Origin: Dunaliella salina
Taxonomy: Eukaryota; Chlorophyta; Chlorophyceae; Chlamydomonadales; Dunaliellaceae
Reading direction: 5' to 3'
Assembly (NCBI GenBank): GCA_002284615.2
Contig: MU069710.1
Span: forward strand, 1 to 12,344
DNA length: 12,344 nucleotides
Shown one piece after another: positions 1 to 7,523 of the stretch; position 1 is the first letter of the stretch; each line of letters starts with the position of its first letter. Made by a program: the position numbers and the translations under genes. A model generated the notes under the pieces. That model worked only from the letters and a program-made list of their open reading frames with translations. It was not told the DNA's origin and searched no databases.

Positions 1-97
1 GAAGCGGATACACGGTGCCTCGGCCTTAGGTATCCTCTTTTCCTTAATTGATGTGGGGAGTGTTTTCACTGCCTGCGTAGTTTTTCTTTTCTTTTCT
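1..97 (+). repeat. Family X 3'-UTR tail, truncated copy 1
   Basis: From about position 30 the sequence follows the conserved X 3' end: TCCTTAATTGATGT, then GGGGAG, GCCTGCGTAG and a TTTTC-type pyrimidine run ending near 97. The hairpin part at 5-36 is diverged but can still fold, with GGATAC at 6-11 facing GTATCC at 30-35. The 5' side may lie outside the window. Directly downstream is sequence matching the end of the family Y UTR, the same position at which the X tail at 5756-5861 is inserted. Confidence 0.75.
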
Positions 98-134
98 TAC
101 GTTGGATACTGTCCAGCGAAGACTTTTACTTTTG
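98..134 (+). repeat. Fragment of family Y 3'-UTR unit
   Basis: The stretch ACGTTGGATACTGTCCAGCG and the following AGACTTTTACTTTT align with ACGCTGGTTGTATCCAGCG and AGACTCTTACTTT at 5532-5562, the end of the first UTR unit behind Y copy C. The fragment begins at the point where that unit would be interrupted by an X tail. Confidence 0.55.
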
Positions 135-164
135 CCATTACCACTGATTGCAAGTTTCATTTCC

Positions 165-310
165 TTACATTTCATGAGTTCATACACTATACCTGGCCTA
201 ACCGAAGACAATGTCCACAAAACTGCAACCAAACTCCACTGTCGTGCTGTCAAGACCTTCACCAACAATCAACAGACCTTCACCAACAATTAACAGCCAC
301 CAAACATGCC
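165..310 (+). pseudogene. Family Y retroelement, C-terminal remnant (Y1), interrupted by copy A
   Basis: The translation around 191-300 contains GLTEDNVHKTATKLHCRAVK, which matches the C-terminal helix region of Y copy C near 5235-5300 (LTKDKAHRTA, HYHAVK) and is the counterpart of LGLDHQRATKLAQQLHAHSV in X copy B. It then breaks off at about 310, where the purine-rich tail of the minus-strand copy A begins. The Y sequence resumes at about 1268: TTCAATTTATCAACTTAAGC is alignable to TCAAATTTAACAACATAAGC downstream of copy C. A short ACCTTCACCAACAAT duplication lies at 255-290. The element is a relic and the left limit is approximate. Confidence 0.6.
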
Positions 311-1267
311 AAGAAAAGAAAAGAAAAAGAAAAGAAAAACTACGTAGACAAACTCTCCCTACATCAATTAAGGAAGAGACATATTGGCTCATAAAGAACC
401 GTGAGCCCCCTCCGCCACAAGAAACGAGGCAAGACATGCTAATGGGGAGCTGGAGGATTACTACGAGCACCTGGATCTTGAACCTGGCTATGGGAAGTAC
501 TCTTGTTTTCAACCGTTATGTGTGGAAATAAGTTTGTGGGCATATTGGACAGAAAGGGCATGAAAATGTTGGGCAAGCTTAGTGGCATGTTGGTGATGCA
601 TGCTGGCGATCCAGTCCTAGTTGTTTGAATTGCTTCAGGGTGTGCTCAGTACAAATAGTTCCACCAACACCCAGGAGAATAAGGTGGATTGTTTTAATTT
701 TAGCGCTAATAAGCTACAGAGGTCTGCATGCTGCTGCTTAGCCGCGTTCAACTGATGCTCTGGCCTTGTGTCTTCACAGAAATTAATTTCTATTAGGTGC
801 ACATGGCGATCGTTTGCATGAAGTTCATGGGGTTGCCTCACACGTCTAACTTGTGTGGTCCTCCGTGTGGATGTGCGCAAAGCGTGATGTGAATGGATAG
901 GACAAACACTGTTAGAAGCAGGCTTGGCATAATGAGGGGTGGTCAAAATAGCATCTGATCGACTTGAGTCTTTTCCTTTCTGGAATGTTACTTGGGAAAA
1001 AGGACTTAGGTATATTGCTGTTTGAGGCATGTGTAGGGAGTTGGGGGTCGTATTGTGCAATTTTGAAATCACTTCTGTGTCTGTGAAAACTAGGCCTGCT
1101 CCCGCAGGGCTTTTGCTGAATGCTTTAGTAATCATTCTGCCTGCAATGTTATGTCTTTCAGTCTACATGTCGGAGGTGATATGGTTCTGACAGCCTGAGA
1201 GCATGTGGAGCGCACTGTCCAATTGATGGCAGCCTGGGAGAGGGCACGTTGGGTCAGGATACCTGCT
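311..1267 (-). pseudogene. Family X retroelement copy A: zinc knuckle, PD-ExK-like nuclease remnant and 3' UTR
   Basis: Read on the minus strand from about 1267, this is collinear with copy B from about 9440 to 10390. It begins just before the zinc knuckle CPLPGCHQLDSALHMLSGC (C-x4-C-x7-H-x4-C, about 1190-1250), continues with MITKAFSKSPAGAG, RRVRQPHELHANDRHVHLIE and QLNAAKQQHADLC, and reaches the family's conserved TAG stop at 439-441. The nuclease residues have decayed: copy B's RPDA is RSDA here, and its EIKF is EINF. Frameshifts follow near 700. The 3' UTR hairpin (371-412) and the purine-rich complement of the pyrimidine tail (311-340) are present. Sequence on both sides belongs to a Y element, with weakly matching flanks (AACATGCCA and AAATGACA) that could be an eroded target duplication. 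It is a 5'-truncated, inactive insertion. Confidence 0.85.
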
Positions 1268-1321
1268 AAAATGACATTCAATTTATCAACTTAAGCAGTG
1301 GGGGGTTGGGGAGGAGTAAGC
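1268..1321 (+). repeat. Family Y 3'-UTR start, right flank of copy A
   Basis: ATCAACTTAAGCAGTGGGG and the following G-rich run align with AACAACATAAGCAATGGGG at 5338-5356 and AACAACCTAAGCAATGGGG at 5566-5584. It is best read as the continuation of the Y remnant at 165-310 after the copy A insertion. Similarity fades at the start of copy E. Confidence 0.55.
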
Positions 1322-2150
1322 GACATGCAAGCTGGATTCCGCAAAAGGAGAGCAGCAACGGCAAACTTAATCATGGCTCTTGAAGATGTAAAGACATTGA
1401 ATCAATGCCCTCCGCTTTCAATACCACTGATCGCGATAAGCCACTCGTTATTATGTATGACCTGGGATTCCCCACTGAAGCTATTAAAGTGGTCAAAAAC
1501 CTCGAGTCAGAATCCTCCTGGCAACTACACCTCTAAAATTCCTGTAGAAAGGTGAACCATACAAGGGGACACACTTTCTCCCTTCCTCTTTTTCATCTAC
1601 ATCCTCTGCTCCGCTGTTGGGCAAAATCCCTTGTTCAAGATGAAGCAACAGAAATTATTGGCCTCCTACACAGGTACACTTCACACCTTGGAAAAGGCAA
1701 TCAGAAAACGAAGGGATCCAACTTCTTGCGCACACCAATTCACATTCTAGCATGTGAGCCCTCACGCGCTATGCCCTGGTTACTCAAGAAAAACTTGCTA
1801 ATCCCCTTGACCATGACACCCACTTCAAAGCATACTGAGCCCTTCCGCTCGTGATAGAGTCTTTGAGGCCGACACCGATACGTTTGGAACCAAATTCACA
1901 GGCTTCTCCTTCTGTCACCCTGCCCATGATGACAAATTCATCCACTACCTTGTCATGCCCTGTCTTCAATATCAAGCATGACTACCCTGACTGCTGCCTT
2001 CATGCTCACCCCCAGCCAGATGGGGCGAATAAGAGAGGATACATGCGCTGGTTCACTTGCTACCCGGACCATGTAACAATCCTTGCCAAATTTCCCTTGG
2101 GAAGTTGATAACATTCCAACAACCCAGACCTGCCCTCTTCCTCTCGCTCC
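1322..2150 (+). pseudogene. Retroelement copy E: degenerate reverse transcriptase plus PCIF1-like domain
   Basis: This is a frameshifted relic read across two or three frames. QAGFRKRRAATANLIMALED (from 1328) is the finger/palm motif of non-LTR reverse transcriptases. SAFNTTDRDK and IMYDLGFPTEAI, with an aspartate at 1393, is palm motif A. IPVER then a stop then TIQGDTLSPFLFFIYI (about 1536-1605) is motif B, with GGA mutated to TGA. Motif C (the catalytic DD) is absent and appears lost in an internal deletion. From about 1640 it aligns with copy B: ATEIIGLL, RYALVTQEKLANPLDH, FGTKFTGFSFCHPAHDD (about 1880-1935), AAFMLTPSQ and YMRWFTCYPDH. This is the only copy in the window linking RT to the methyltransferase-like domain. 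The right edge is uncertain. Confidence 0.75.
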
Positions 2151-2245
2151 TCCTGAAAAAAAAAATGAGACAAGCCATTCGGAACAATGAAGGAAAGCAA
2201 AGTCTCTTCCAGGGTTGGGTCATACGCGAGTTTGGGCTTAACGGT

Positions 2246-2290
2246 ACGCGTATATACGTGCAAAATACGCGTATGCCGCGTATATACGTG
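2246..2290. repeat. Repeated near-palindromic CGCGTATATACGTG motif
   Basis: CGCGTATATACGTG occurs at 2247-2260 and 2277-2290, 30 bp apart, with the perfect palindrome ATACGCGTAT between them at about 2265-2274. The same palindrome recurs at about 2598-2607 next to ATACGTGG. These can form hairpins or cruciforms. No function is assigned. Confidence 0.7.
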
Positions 2291-2450
2291 AACTGGGAGG
2301 GCCAGAAATGGCCGGGAGGGTTTTGGGTGGGAGGAGGGCCCGGGGTCCCGACAGCCCCCCAACTATCCCCACACATCCTCCAAGGCCCACAAACACTTAC
2401 ACATGCCAGAAAAGAAGGGTGCTGGGTGGCGAAGTGCGCAGCAGCTCTTT

Positions 2451-2504
2451 CTGAAGGTCACTCGAAGGTCTCTCGAAGGTCTCTCGAAGGTCTGTCGAAG
2501 GTCT
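2451..2504 (+). repeat. 11-bp tandem repeat CTCGAAGGTCT
   Basis: About five units: CTGAAGGTCA, three copies of CTCGAAGGTCT or a near match, and GTCGAAGGTCT. A further partial GTCGAAG follows after CACATGGCCT. Period 11 bp with few substitutions, so it arose recently. Confidence 0.85.
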
Positions 2505-2610
2505 CACATGGCCTGTCGAAGCGATTTACCTACGTATTTTCTGACGTTTGGCATAATGCCATTTTGCTAAATTCATCAATTTTAACGATACGTGGAAATA
2601 CGCGTATTCG

Positions 2611-2712
2611 TCTCTTTCTCTTCCTCTCTTTCTCTCTTTCTTCCTCTCTTCCTCTCTTTCTTCCTCTCTTTCTCTCTTTTCTTCCTCTCTTTCTCTTCCT
2701 CTCTTTCTTTCC
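2611..2712 (+). repeat. 102-bp uninterrupted polypyrimidine tract
   Basis: Every base from 2611 to 2712 is C or T, in a CTTT/CCTCT pattern. Long homopyrimidine runs of this kind with mirror symmetry can adopt triplex (H-DNA) structure. It accounts for the low-complexity S/F/L-rich and E/R-rich frames on the two strands. Confidence 0.95.
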
Positions 2713-2885
2713 ATTCTGGTCTCTTCCTCAATAATCCAAGCTCAAGTGTTAAAAAACATGAAATTCCCGAAGGAAAATGGTATGTGTAACAAATAAATCA
2801 TACCTTGAGTGGGGATACCGGAGTTGAGCCCGGCACGCCTGAGTGGATTACGTGTTCAGCTATTCCAGATGAATACTGATACCCC

Positions 2886-2893
2886 CGAATAAC
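2886..2893. repeat. Left target-site duplication of the hAT-like element
   Basis: CGAATAAC, identical to 3563-3570, directly abuts the CAGGG terminus. Confidence 0.92.
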
Positions 2894-3562
2894 CAGGGTT
2901 GCACGCTACTGCTACGCTACTGCTACGCTACGGCTACGCTACGCTACGGCTACGGAGTCCTTAACAGTAGCAGTAGCAGTAGCAGTAGCAGTAGCAGTAG
3001 CAGTAGCCAAAACTGTACTGCAAATTGCTGCTGCAAGGCACACAAAGCATCCAAAGCATCAGTATTTTGTGTTTGCACTTGCTGGGCACTTCATCATAAT
3101 ACATATAGGAGCTGCACAGGTGGCTTCACACTTCAAGATGCATGCAAGGAGCTGCACACTTCGTCCTGCATGCATGCGTGTGGCACACACGTGTATGCAT
3201 GGGCAGTTGTACTGCAGCACTCCCCCATTAAAAACATGCCTTGATGTCCCTGTCCATTAACCTGAGGATATTGGTTTTGAGCTTTCCCCCCCTGCACATA
3301 CCCATTTGCCATGGCCCGCGCATGTCTATTCCTCGTTCTTTTGCACTCTCTCGCAAGTTTGATAACGTAATTTGTATGAATATATTATTTTTCATCAAGG
3401 AATTAATTGATTTGCCATCAGCTGCCTTCGCTCAAACACTTGAACGGGCGCTGCTTGTCGATGGCCTAGGCACAATTTCGTATCAGTAGCCGTAGCCACT
3501 GCTACGCTACGGCTACGCTACTCTACGATTTCGTGTCCGTAGCGCCGTAGCGTGCAACCCTG
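2894..3562. mobile_element. Non-autonomous hAT-like DNA transposon (MITE), 669 bp
   Basis: The ends are perfect 16-bp inverted repeats: CAGGGTTGCACGCTAC at 2894-2909 and its reverse complement at 3547-3562. They are flanked by the 8-bp direct duplication CGAATAAC at 2886-2893 and 3563-3570. An 8-bp target duplication and CAGGG-type termini are characteristic of the hAT superfamily. Both subterminal regions are arrays of GCTACG/CGTAGC (2905-2955 and about 3484-3550) in opposite orientation, which fits the subterminal transposase-binding repeats of hAT elements. The interior (3010-3480) carries no recognisable transposase; the only open frame, 3241-3489, shows no hAT motif. It must therefore have been mobilised in trans. 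Confidence 0.92.
2965..3006 (+). repeat. (CAGTAG)7 microsatellite inside the hAT-like element
   Basis: Seven perfect units of CAGTAG. With the GCTACT/GCTACG array at 2905-2955 it forms an inverted pair around a GGAGTCCTTAA spacer, so it may be an expansion of the subterminal CGTAGC repeat. Confidence 0.95.
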
Positions 3563-3570
3563 CGAATAAC
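3563..3570. repeat. Right target-site duplication of the hAT-like element
   Basis: CGAATAAC, identical to 2886-2893, directly follows the terminal CCCTG. Confidence 0.92.
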
Positions 3571-3675
3571 TGAGTATTTGTACCTCTGAAAGGCGTGATC
3601 ATTGGTCTGTTGATGTTACTGGTGTTTCTTCGAATGTCGGCATGCTGATGCCAAATTATATCTGATAAATGCTGA

Positions 3676-5334
3676 TTTTATTCGTTACAGTATGAACGAA
3701 GCAGTGAACAGATTGCAGAGGAACAAAATACTCCCCTCTCTTTTGAACCGCCTAGCACATGGAGGAAAAGACTCACACTTTGGCATCACGACACACATAA
3801 CTTTTTCGAAGTGTGCAGCCAACCAAAAACCATTAGACCTAACATACAACCAAAGATCCCAAACTGGCAACACCTGACATTTAGAAATGGCAGTGTCATA
3901 AACTCCGAAAACAGGAATACGCAGCAGGAAGGAGCATCTTTTTTCATCCCGGAAGACATCTTCTGAGACCATCACCTGCACAATGTATCCTAAGGTCCAC
4001 AGACCCACATACAATTAACAGAGCAGAGCTCGCTGCAATTTTGGTCGGGCACACTTCAATTGCGACTGACAGTCCTTCAGCATTGAATCAGCATTGAATC
4101 AGCGTTGAAAGGTTAGAAACCAGATCCTCAAACCCATGGACATGTCCACACACTTACATACACCACTACTCAAAAAGGTCATAACTCACATGAGTGCTTC
4201 AGAGGGCCCTGTACACTTCTTCAAAGTGAAATCACACAGTGGCATCCTCGGTAATGAAGGCGCAGGTGCTCATGCACTTCAATCAGCTTCGTTGCCTGAT
4301 GAAGCTGAAACCTCACTCAACCAGGCAGAAACTTCTTTCTTCCACCTCTGTTGGCTTGCTGCACCTATCACAAAAGATGGCTCTCATACAGAACACTTGC
4401 CCCATTCAAACCTCCAAGACAGACAAACAATGCATGAAAAGCACATATTGGGAACAGCAAACCACAGCACTTGCAGCTTCCAAAATTGGCAAAACCTGCT
4501 CAGGATGTCCAACACTCACCCCACTGCCAATCGAAAAAATAGTAATGCTTTCTGGCAAATGAAAGCTGTGACTTTCAAAGTACAGACCTATGTCCTCAAA
4601 TATCGAACAGACACCCTGTACAATGGCAAACATGCCAGACGCTTCACTGGCCATCCTGGGTCTTCTTTTTGCCCTCTTCGTGGTGCACCAGGTAGCATCT
4701 CCCTTACCCTACTCAGATGCACTCACCCACAGATAAATTGAATGAATATCAATCGCCACCATCAAGCACTCAGCATCTGTGGTGAAGCAATAAGCAAAGG
4801 AGACTTTGGGTTTTACATCATCTCTGTAGATGCATGCAATACAGAGAGGCTACGCTCTCTGGAAATGGAAATTCCAAATAATGTCCACTGAAACATTCCA
4901 TGTTGGCTGTTTCCATCCAGACAACGACCAAATGCACAGCTCAGTTGCCTGGATGCCATATGGCATTTTAGTTCTGCCCCTTGAAGGCAGAGGCTCCAAG
5001 CATACCCACAGAATATGAATCCCAAAGACAGATATTCCACCTTCTTAAATATGAATTTTGCTCTGACACCAAACATGAACAAACACTCCACACTGCACGA
5101 AATCAGCACAAACACACCATTGACAGCCTGCGCACAAAGATTCTCCGGGGCACTAATAGAGTCACACACTAAACTAATTGGAGTTGCTATGGAACTATAT
5201 TTATTTCCTGCACATTGATCCCCTCTGCGAACTTTGCCTAACCAAAGACAAAGCCCACAGAACTGCAAAATAATTTCACTATCACGCTGTAAAGAGCCTA
5301 ACAAAGAATTGCAACACCAAAAAATGCCATCAAA
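3676..5334 (+). pseudogene. Family Y retroelement copy C: RNase H, C-terminal zinc-knuckle region and PD-ExK-like remnant
   Basis: A frame open from 3676 to the TGA at 3964 encodes the RNase H N-terminus: PNWQHLTFRNGSV aligns with ANWRTWACTDGSC of copy B, with the first catalytic Asp lost. After a frameshift, TINRAELAAI (Glu at 4026) and ATDS (Asp at 4068) supply the next two residues. In a third frame, FKVKSHSGILGNEGAGAHAL (about 4220-4280) ends RNase H, with the last Asp changed to Gly. Further on are LPHSNLQDRQTMHEKHILG and VLKYRTDTLYNGKHARRF (like copy B), a degraded zinc knuckle with CPLRGAPGS, then GEAISKGDFG and ARNQHKHTIDSLR. The nuclease site is ruined: LDAI replaces PDA, and the ExK position reads KYE. 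The 5' RT and methyltransferase-like parts are missing. It is a decayed, 5'-truncated relic. Confidence 0.8.
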
Positions 5335-5562
5335 TTTAACAACATAAGCAATGGGGTTTTGAGCGAGGGGGCTACGGGGCGGGCTACAAACAGGATAGCA
5401 AGGCGTTTAGCTGGACGGATGGCCTACAACTCGCCGGGCCCACATTAGCTGGGCTGCTCATAGCTAGCCTTCGTTGGTGGGGCTCACTGCCAGTGTTAGT
5501 TTCAGCGCTAATTGTTGGGTCTTTCCTAATGCACGCTGGTTGTATCCAGCGTAGACTCTTAC
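5335..5562 (+). repeat. Family Y 3'-UTR unit 1
   Basis: Runs from TTTAACAACATAAGCAATGG to ...CCAGCGTAGACTCTTAC directly behind the Y coding relic. It contains GCTACGGGGCGGGCTAC, GGACGGATGGCC and GTTAGTTTCAGCGCTAA. The next 228 bp repeat the same order, and the start of this unit also recurs at 1282-1315. At CCTAATGCACGCTGGTTGTA it shows the uninterrupted form of the site that is occupied by an X tail in unit 2. Confidence 0.75.
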
Positions 5563-5890
5563 TTTAACAACCTAAGCAATGGGGGTTTGGGGGGCAGGCT
5601 ACGAGGTGGGCTGCTTGCAGGAGAGCGAGGCGCACTGGGCGGATGGCCGACAACCTGTCGGACCCACTTTAGCTGGCTGCTCACAAATTGCCTTTGTTGG
5701 TGGGGCTCATTGTTAGTTTCAACGCTAACTGATGGGTCTTTCCTTGATGCATGCTTGTGGTGGAGGGGACTCACGGCTCTTTTCGAGCCAACGTGTCACC
5801 TCTTCCTTAATTGATGTAGGGAGAGTTTCTCTGCCTACGTAGTTTTCTTTCTTTTCTTTCTTGCATGCTGGTTGTGTTCGTGGACTTTTT
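5563..5890 (+). repeat. Family Y 3'-UTR unit 2, split by an X-tail insertion
   Basis: A direct repeat of 5335-5562 with period 228 bp: TTTAACAACCTAAGCAATGG, then GGGCGGATGGCC, TTTAGCTGG, TTAGTTTCAACGCTAA and TGGGTCTTTCCT. It is interrupted after TGCATGCT at 5755 by 106 bp of X tail and resumes at 5870 with GGTTGTGTTCGTGGAC, matching unit 1's GGTTGTATCCAGCGTAGAC. Confidence 0.75.
5756..5861 (+). mobile_element. 106-bp family X 3'-tail insertion with TGCATGCT target duplication
   Basis: The insert consists only of the X 3' end: TGTGGTGGAGGGGACTCACG, the GGCTC-TTTTC-GAGCC hairpin, TCCTTAATTGATGTAGGGAG, GCCTACGTAG and a TTTTCTTTC tail. It is bounded by TGCATGCT at 5748-5755 and 5862-5869, and the paralogous unit at 5335-5562 lacks it. 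It is therefore either an extremely 5'-truncated X copy or a short non-autonomous element that uses the X 3' end. Confidence 0.85.
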
Positions 5891-6572
5891 TGATCTTTCT
5901 TTTTTCATATAACAGAACATGAACAGAAAGGTAAGTCACCGCCAGTAATTTGGAGTTGCGGCACCTCTGGTACTGGTTCAGCACGGCCTTGGCACATGTA
6001 AAGCTCCTGCACTGAAAATGTGCAAAAATAATGATAAACTCAGCATAGTTTATCAAGTTTATGTATTTGTGTGGCTGCCTGAAAAGCTGTTGGGAGCATG
6101 TCTTGGACATCCTATTTAAATGCTTGCAATCCCATTTTGTTCAGCCGACAAGCAAGTGTATAACAAATAGTGAAAAATACTTACATGTAAAAGACTTTGC
6201 TGTGTAACAGCCAGCAAGCATGAAGGAAAGACACAGCAGTCAGCACTGGCGCTGACCGTGAGTCCCGCCAACAAAAAACACAGCCAGGAGCAACAAACTG
6301 ATGTAGATCCGGCAGGGTGTCAGGTACTCATCCTGTCACTTGCTTTGCCCTCTGTAAGCAGCCCGTCCCATAGCCAAGCCCTCCATTCCCTCCCATTGCT
6401 TGGAGTGCAGATTTGGTTTGTTTGTTGGTGGTGAAAGCTTATTAAGTGCTCAACATTGTGGCAGTGGAGCTTGGTTGCAACTTCAGAAGTTTTTTTTTAC
6501 ATATAACTTGAAGCTTGCAGAGGTTGTCGACTTGTATGGGCTGTAGGTGGGTCCGGCAATTCCAATGATGAT
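5891..6572. other. Unassigned interval
   Basis: No gene, RNA or element is confidently recognised. AACAGAAAGGTAAGTCACC at about 5921-5940 looks like a splice donor, but no convincing exon precedes it. GACCGTGAGTCCCGCCAACA at 6256-6275 faintly resembles the minus-strand X hairpin and may be a very old copy. Confidence 0.4.
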
Positions 6573-6667
6573 TAAAAAAAGACCACTTAGACAAAGAAAA
6601 TTCTCCCTGCATCAATCAAGGAAAAAGAGACGCATTGGCTCAAATAGCCGTGATTCTCCATCACCAG
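6573..6667 (-). repeat. Family X 3'-tail copy 4
   Basis: On the minus strand this reads CTGGTGATGGAGAATCACGG, a GGCT-ATTTG-AGCC hairpin, GCGTCTCTTTTTCCTTGATT, GATGCAGGGAGAATTTTC and a T7 run. The order matches the other X tails, with more substitutions, so it is an older copy. No clear target duplication is seen. Confidence 0.8.
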
Positions 6668-6854
6668 AATAGGATTGCATGCAAATTTGGGAATAAATCT
6701 GCACTCTAAGGCTAAAGCATTGGCAGGCTAATTTTGCTTATCTGATTGTTTACTGTCCCATGTCCATTTGGACTCATTGTACAGTTCATAGTATGAGAGA
6801 GGTTGACGTCCTCTAAAGAGTATGGAAGTTCATAGCATGAAAGAGAGCTCGTTG

Positions 6855-6858
<4 letters not shown>
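6668..6858. other. Unassigned interval with imperfect direct repeats
   Basis: Contains two imperfect copies of AGTTCATAGTATGAGAGAGG (6783 and about 6829) and a third partial TTGTATGAGAGAG that leads into the GA microsatellite. Nothing coding was recognised. Confidence 0.5.

Positions 6859-6945
<87 letters not shown>
6859..6945 (+). repeat. (GA)n microsatellite, 87 bp
   Basis: Perfect GA dinucleotide run with no interruption, preceded by partial GAGAGAG-containing units. Confidence 0.98.
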
Positions 6946-6947
<2 letters not shown>

Positions 6948-7101
6948 CTATAGATCTGAAGTAAACCAGGTAATGTTCCCTCCTAAAGGGTGCCTCATGC
7001 TGCCCTAATGAAAGATATGTTCATTGGAATCTCAGGATGCACTTACTAATCCTTGATCTCTGGTATGAAATATGGATTTGGTGCAATGATTGTCTCAGAT
7101 G

Positions 7102-7332
7102 AAAAGAAAAGAAAAAAGAAAAAAACTATGTTGGCAGAGAAACTCTCCAAACATCAATTAAGGAGACACATTGGCTCTGAGGATCTCTAGAGCCGTGAGT
7201 CTCCTCCACCACAAAATTCTAGACAAAATGGCTAATGGGGATCTGGGAGGGTTAATAGAAGCACTAGGCTCTAGAGCCTGGCTGTGAGAGGTATTTCTGT
7301 TCGTGATAGCGCTTCTAGTGATAACAAGTTTG
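7102..7332 (-). mobile_element. Family X copy 5, 5'-truncated 3' end
   Basis: Minus-strand reading gives the last codons before the conserved stop (AGCCTAGTGCTTCTATTAAC, then CCCCATTAG), a spacer, GTGGTGGAGGAGACTCACGG, an expanded hairpin loop (GGCTCT and AGAGCC around ten bases), TCCTTAATTGATG and a TTTTTTTC/TTTTC tail ending at about 7102. Similarity with copy B's coding end extends to about 7332, where the tail of copy 6 begins, so copy 6 appears inserted into copy 5. Confidence 0.85.
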
Positions 7333-7523
7333 CAAAAAAAGGAGAACTACATAGGCAGAGAATCTCTCCCTACCTCAATTGAGGAAGAGGAGACACATTG
7401 GCACAAAAGAGCCGTGAGTCCCCTCCACCACAAGGTATGGAAAAGAGAAAGCTAATGGGGATCTGGAGGGTTACTAGAAGCACCTGGCTCTAGAACCTGG
7501 CTGTGGGAAGAATTCTTGTTTTC
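7333..7523 (-). mobile_element. Family X copy 6, 3' half (host of the copy B insertion)
   Basis: On the minus strand: GAAAACAAGAATTCTTCCCA, the codons corresponding to VLEPGASSNPPDPH, CCCCATTAG, the hairpin (GGCTC-TTTT-GTGCC, one mismatch), TCCTCAATTGAGGTAGGGAG and a tail of CTCC then T7. At 7513-7523 it is broken by copy B and continues at 10391-10535. Confidence 0.88.
7513..7523. repeat. Left target-site duplication of copy B
   Basis: TTCTTGTTTTC, identical to 10391-10401. Excising 7524-10390 plus one duplicate restores a continuous minus-strand X sequence (CCGCGCTACTGAAAACAAGA, then ATTCTTCCCACAG), which aligns with copy B's own CGCGCTATTGAAAACAAGAA. Confidence 0.9.

Larger units (their letters stand above)
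2151..2893. other. Unassigned interval with simple and palindromic repeats
   Basis: No recognisable gene. The long forward open frame at 2057-2734 is low-complexity at its end (S/F/L-rich from the pyrimidine tract) and resembles no family I know, so I do not call it a gene. The interval contains an A10 run at 2157, the CGCGTATATACGTG repeats, a G-rich/C-rich stretch at 2300-2365, an 11-bp tandem repeat and a 102-bp pyrimidine run, each listed separately. Confidence 0.5.

Noticed and set aside
311..1320. Twin-priming 5' inversion linking minus-strand copy A to plus-strand copy E
   Set aside because: The head-to-head layout is suggestive, but Y-element sequence (1268-1320) lies between them and is collinear with the left flank of A, so nesting explains the structure better.
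2057..2734. 225-residue forward open frame
   Set aside because: Its last third is translated pyrimidine tract and the rest has no recognisable domain. It overlaps opposing open frames and the end of retroelement copy E, so I see no support for a gene.
2800..2860. tRNA-like segment (TTGAGCCCGGCACGCCTGAG)
   Set aside because: No acceptor, D or T arm pairing could be assembled and no B-box GGTTCGANNCC is present.
2905..3006. CRISPR-like array or centromeric satellite
   Set aside because: Contiguous hexamers without spacers, lying inside well-defined TIRs and a TSD of a DNA transposon.
3241..3489. hAT transposase remnant inside the MITE
   Set aside because: The 82-residue frame has no recognisable hAT dimerisation or catalytic motif.
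4813..5304. 163-residue minus-strand open frame
   Set aside because: It is antisense to the Y copy C nuclease region, which shows homology on the plus strand.
5921..5945. Splice donor AAAGGTAAGTCACC
   Set aside because: A good consensus match, but there is no coding exon upstream and no acceptor-exon pair downstream. Expected by chance in several kilobases.
6225..6275. Ninth X-tail copy
   Set aside because: CCGTGAGTCCC and GACACA match the minus-strand hairpin, but the hairpin loop region and the tail are not recognisable, so I did not annotate it as a copy.
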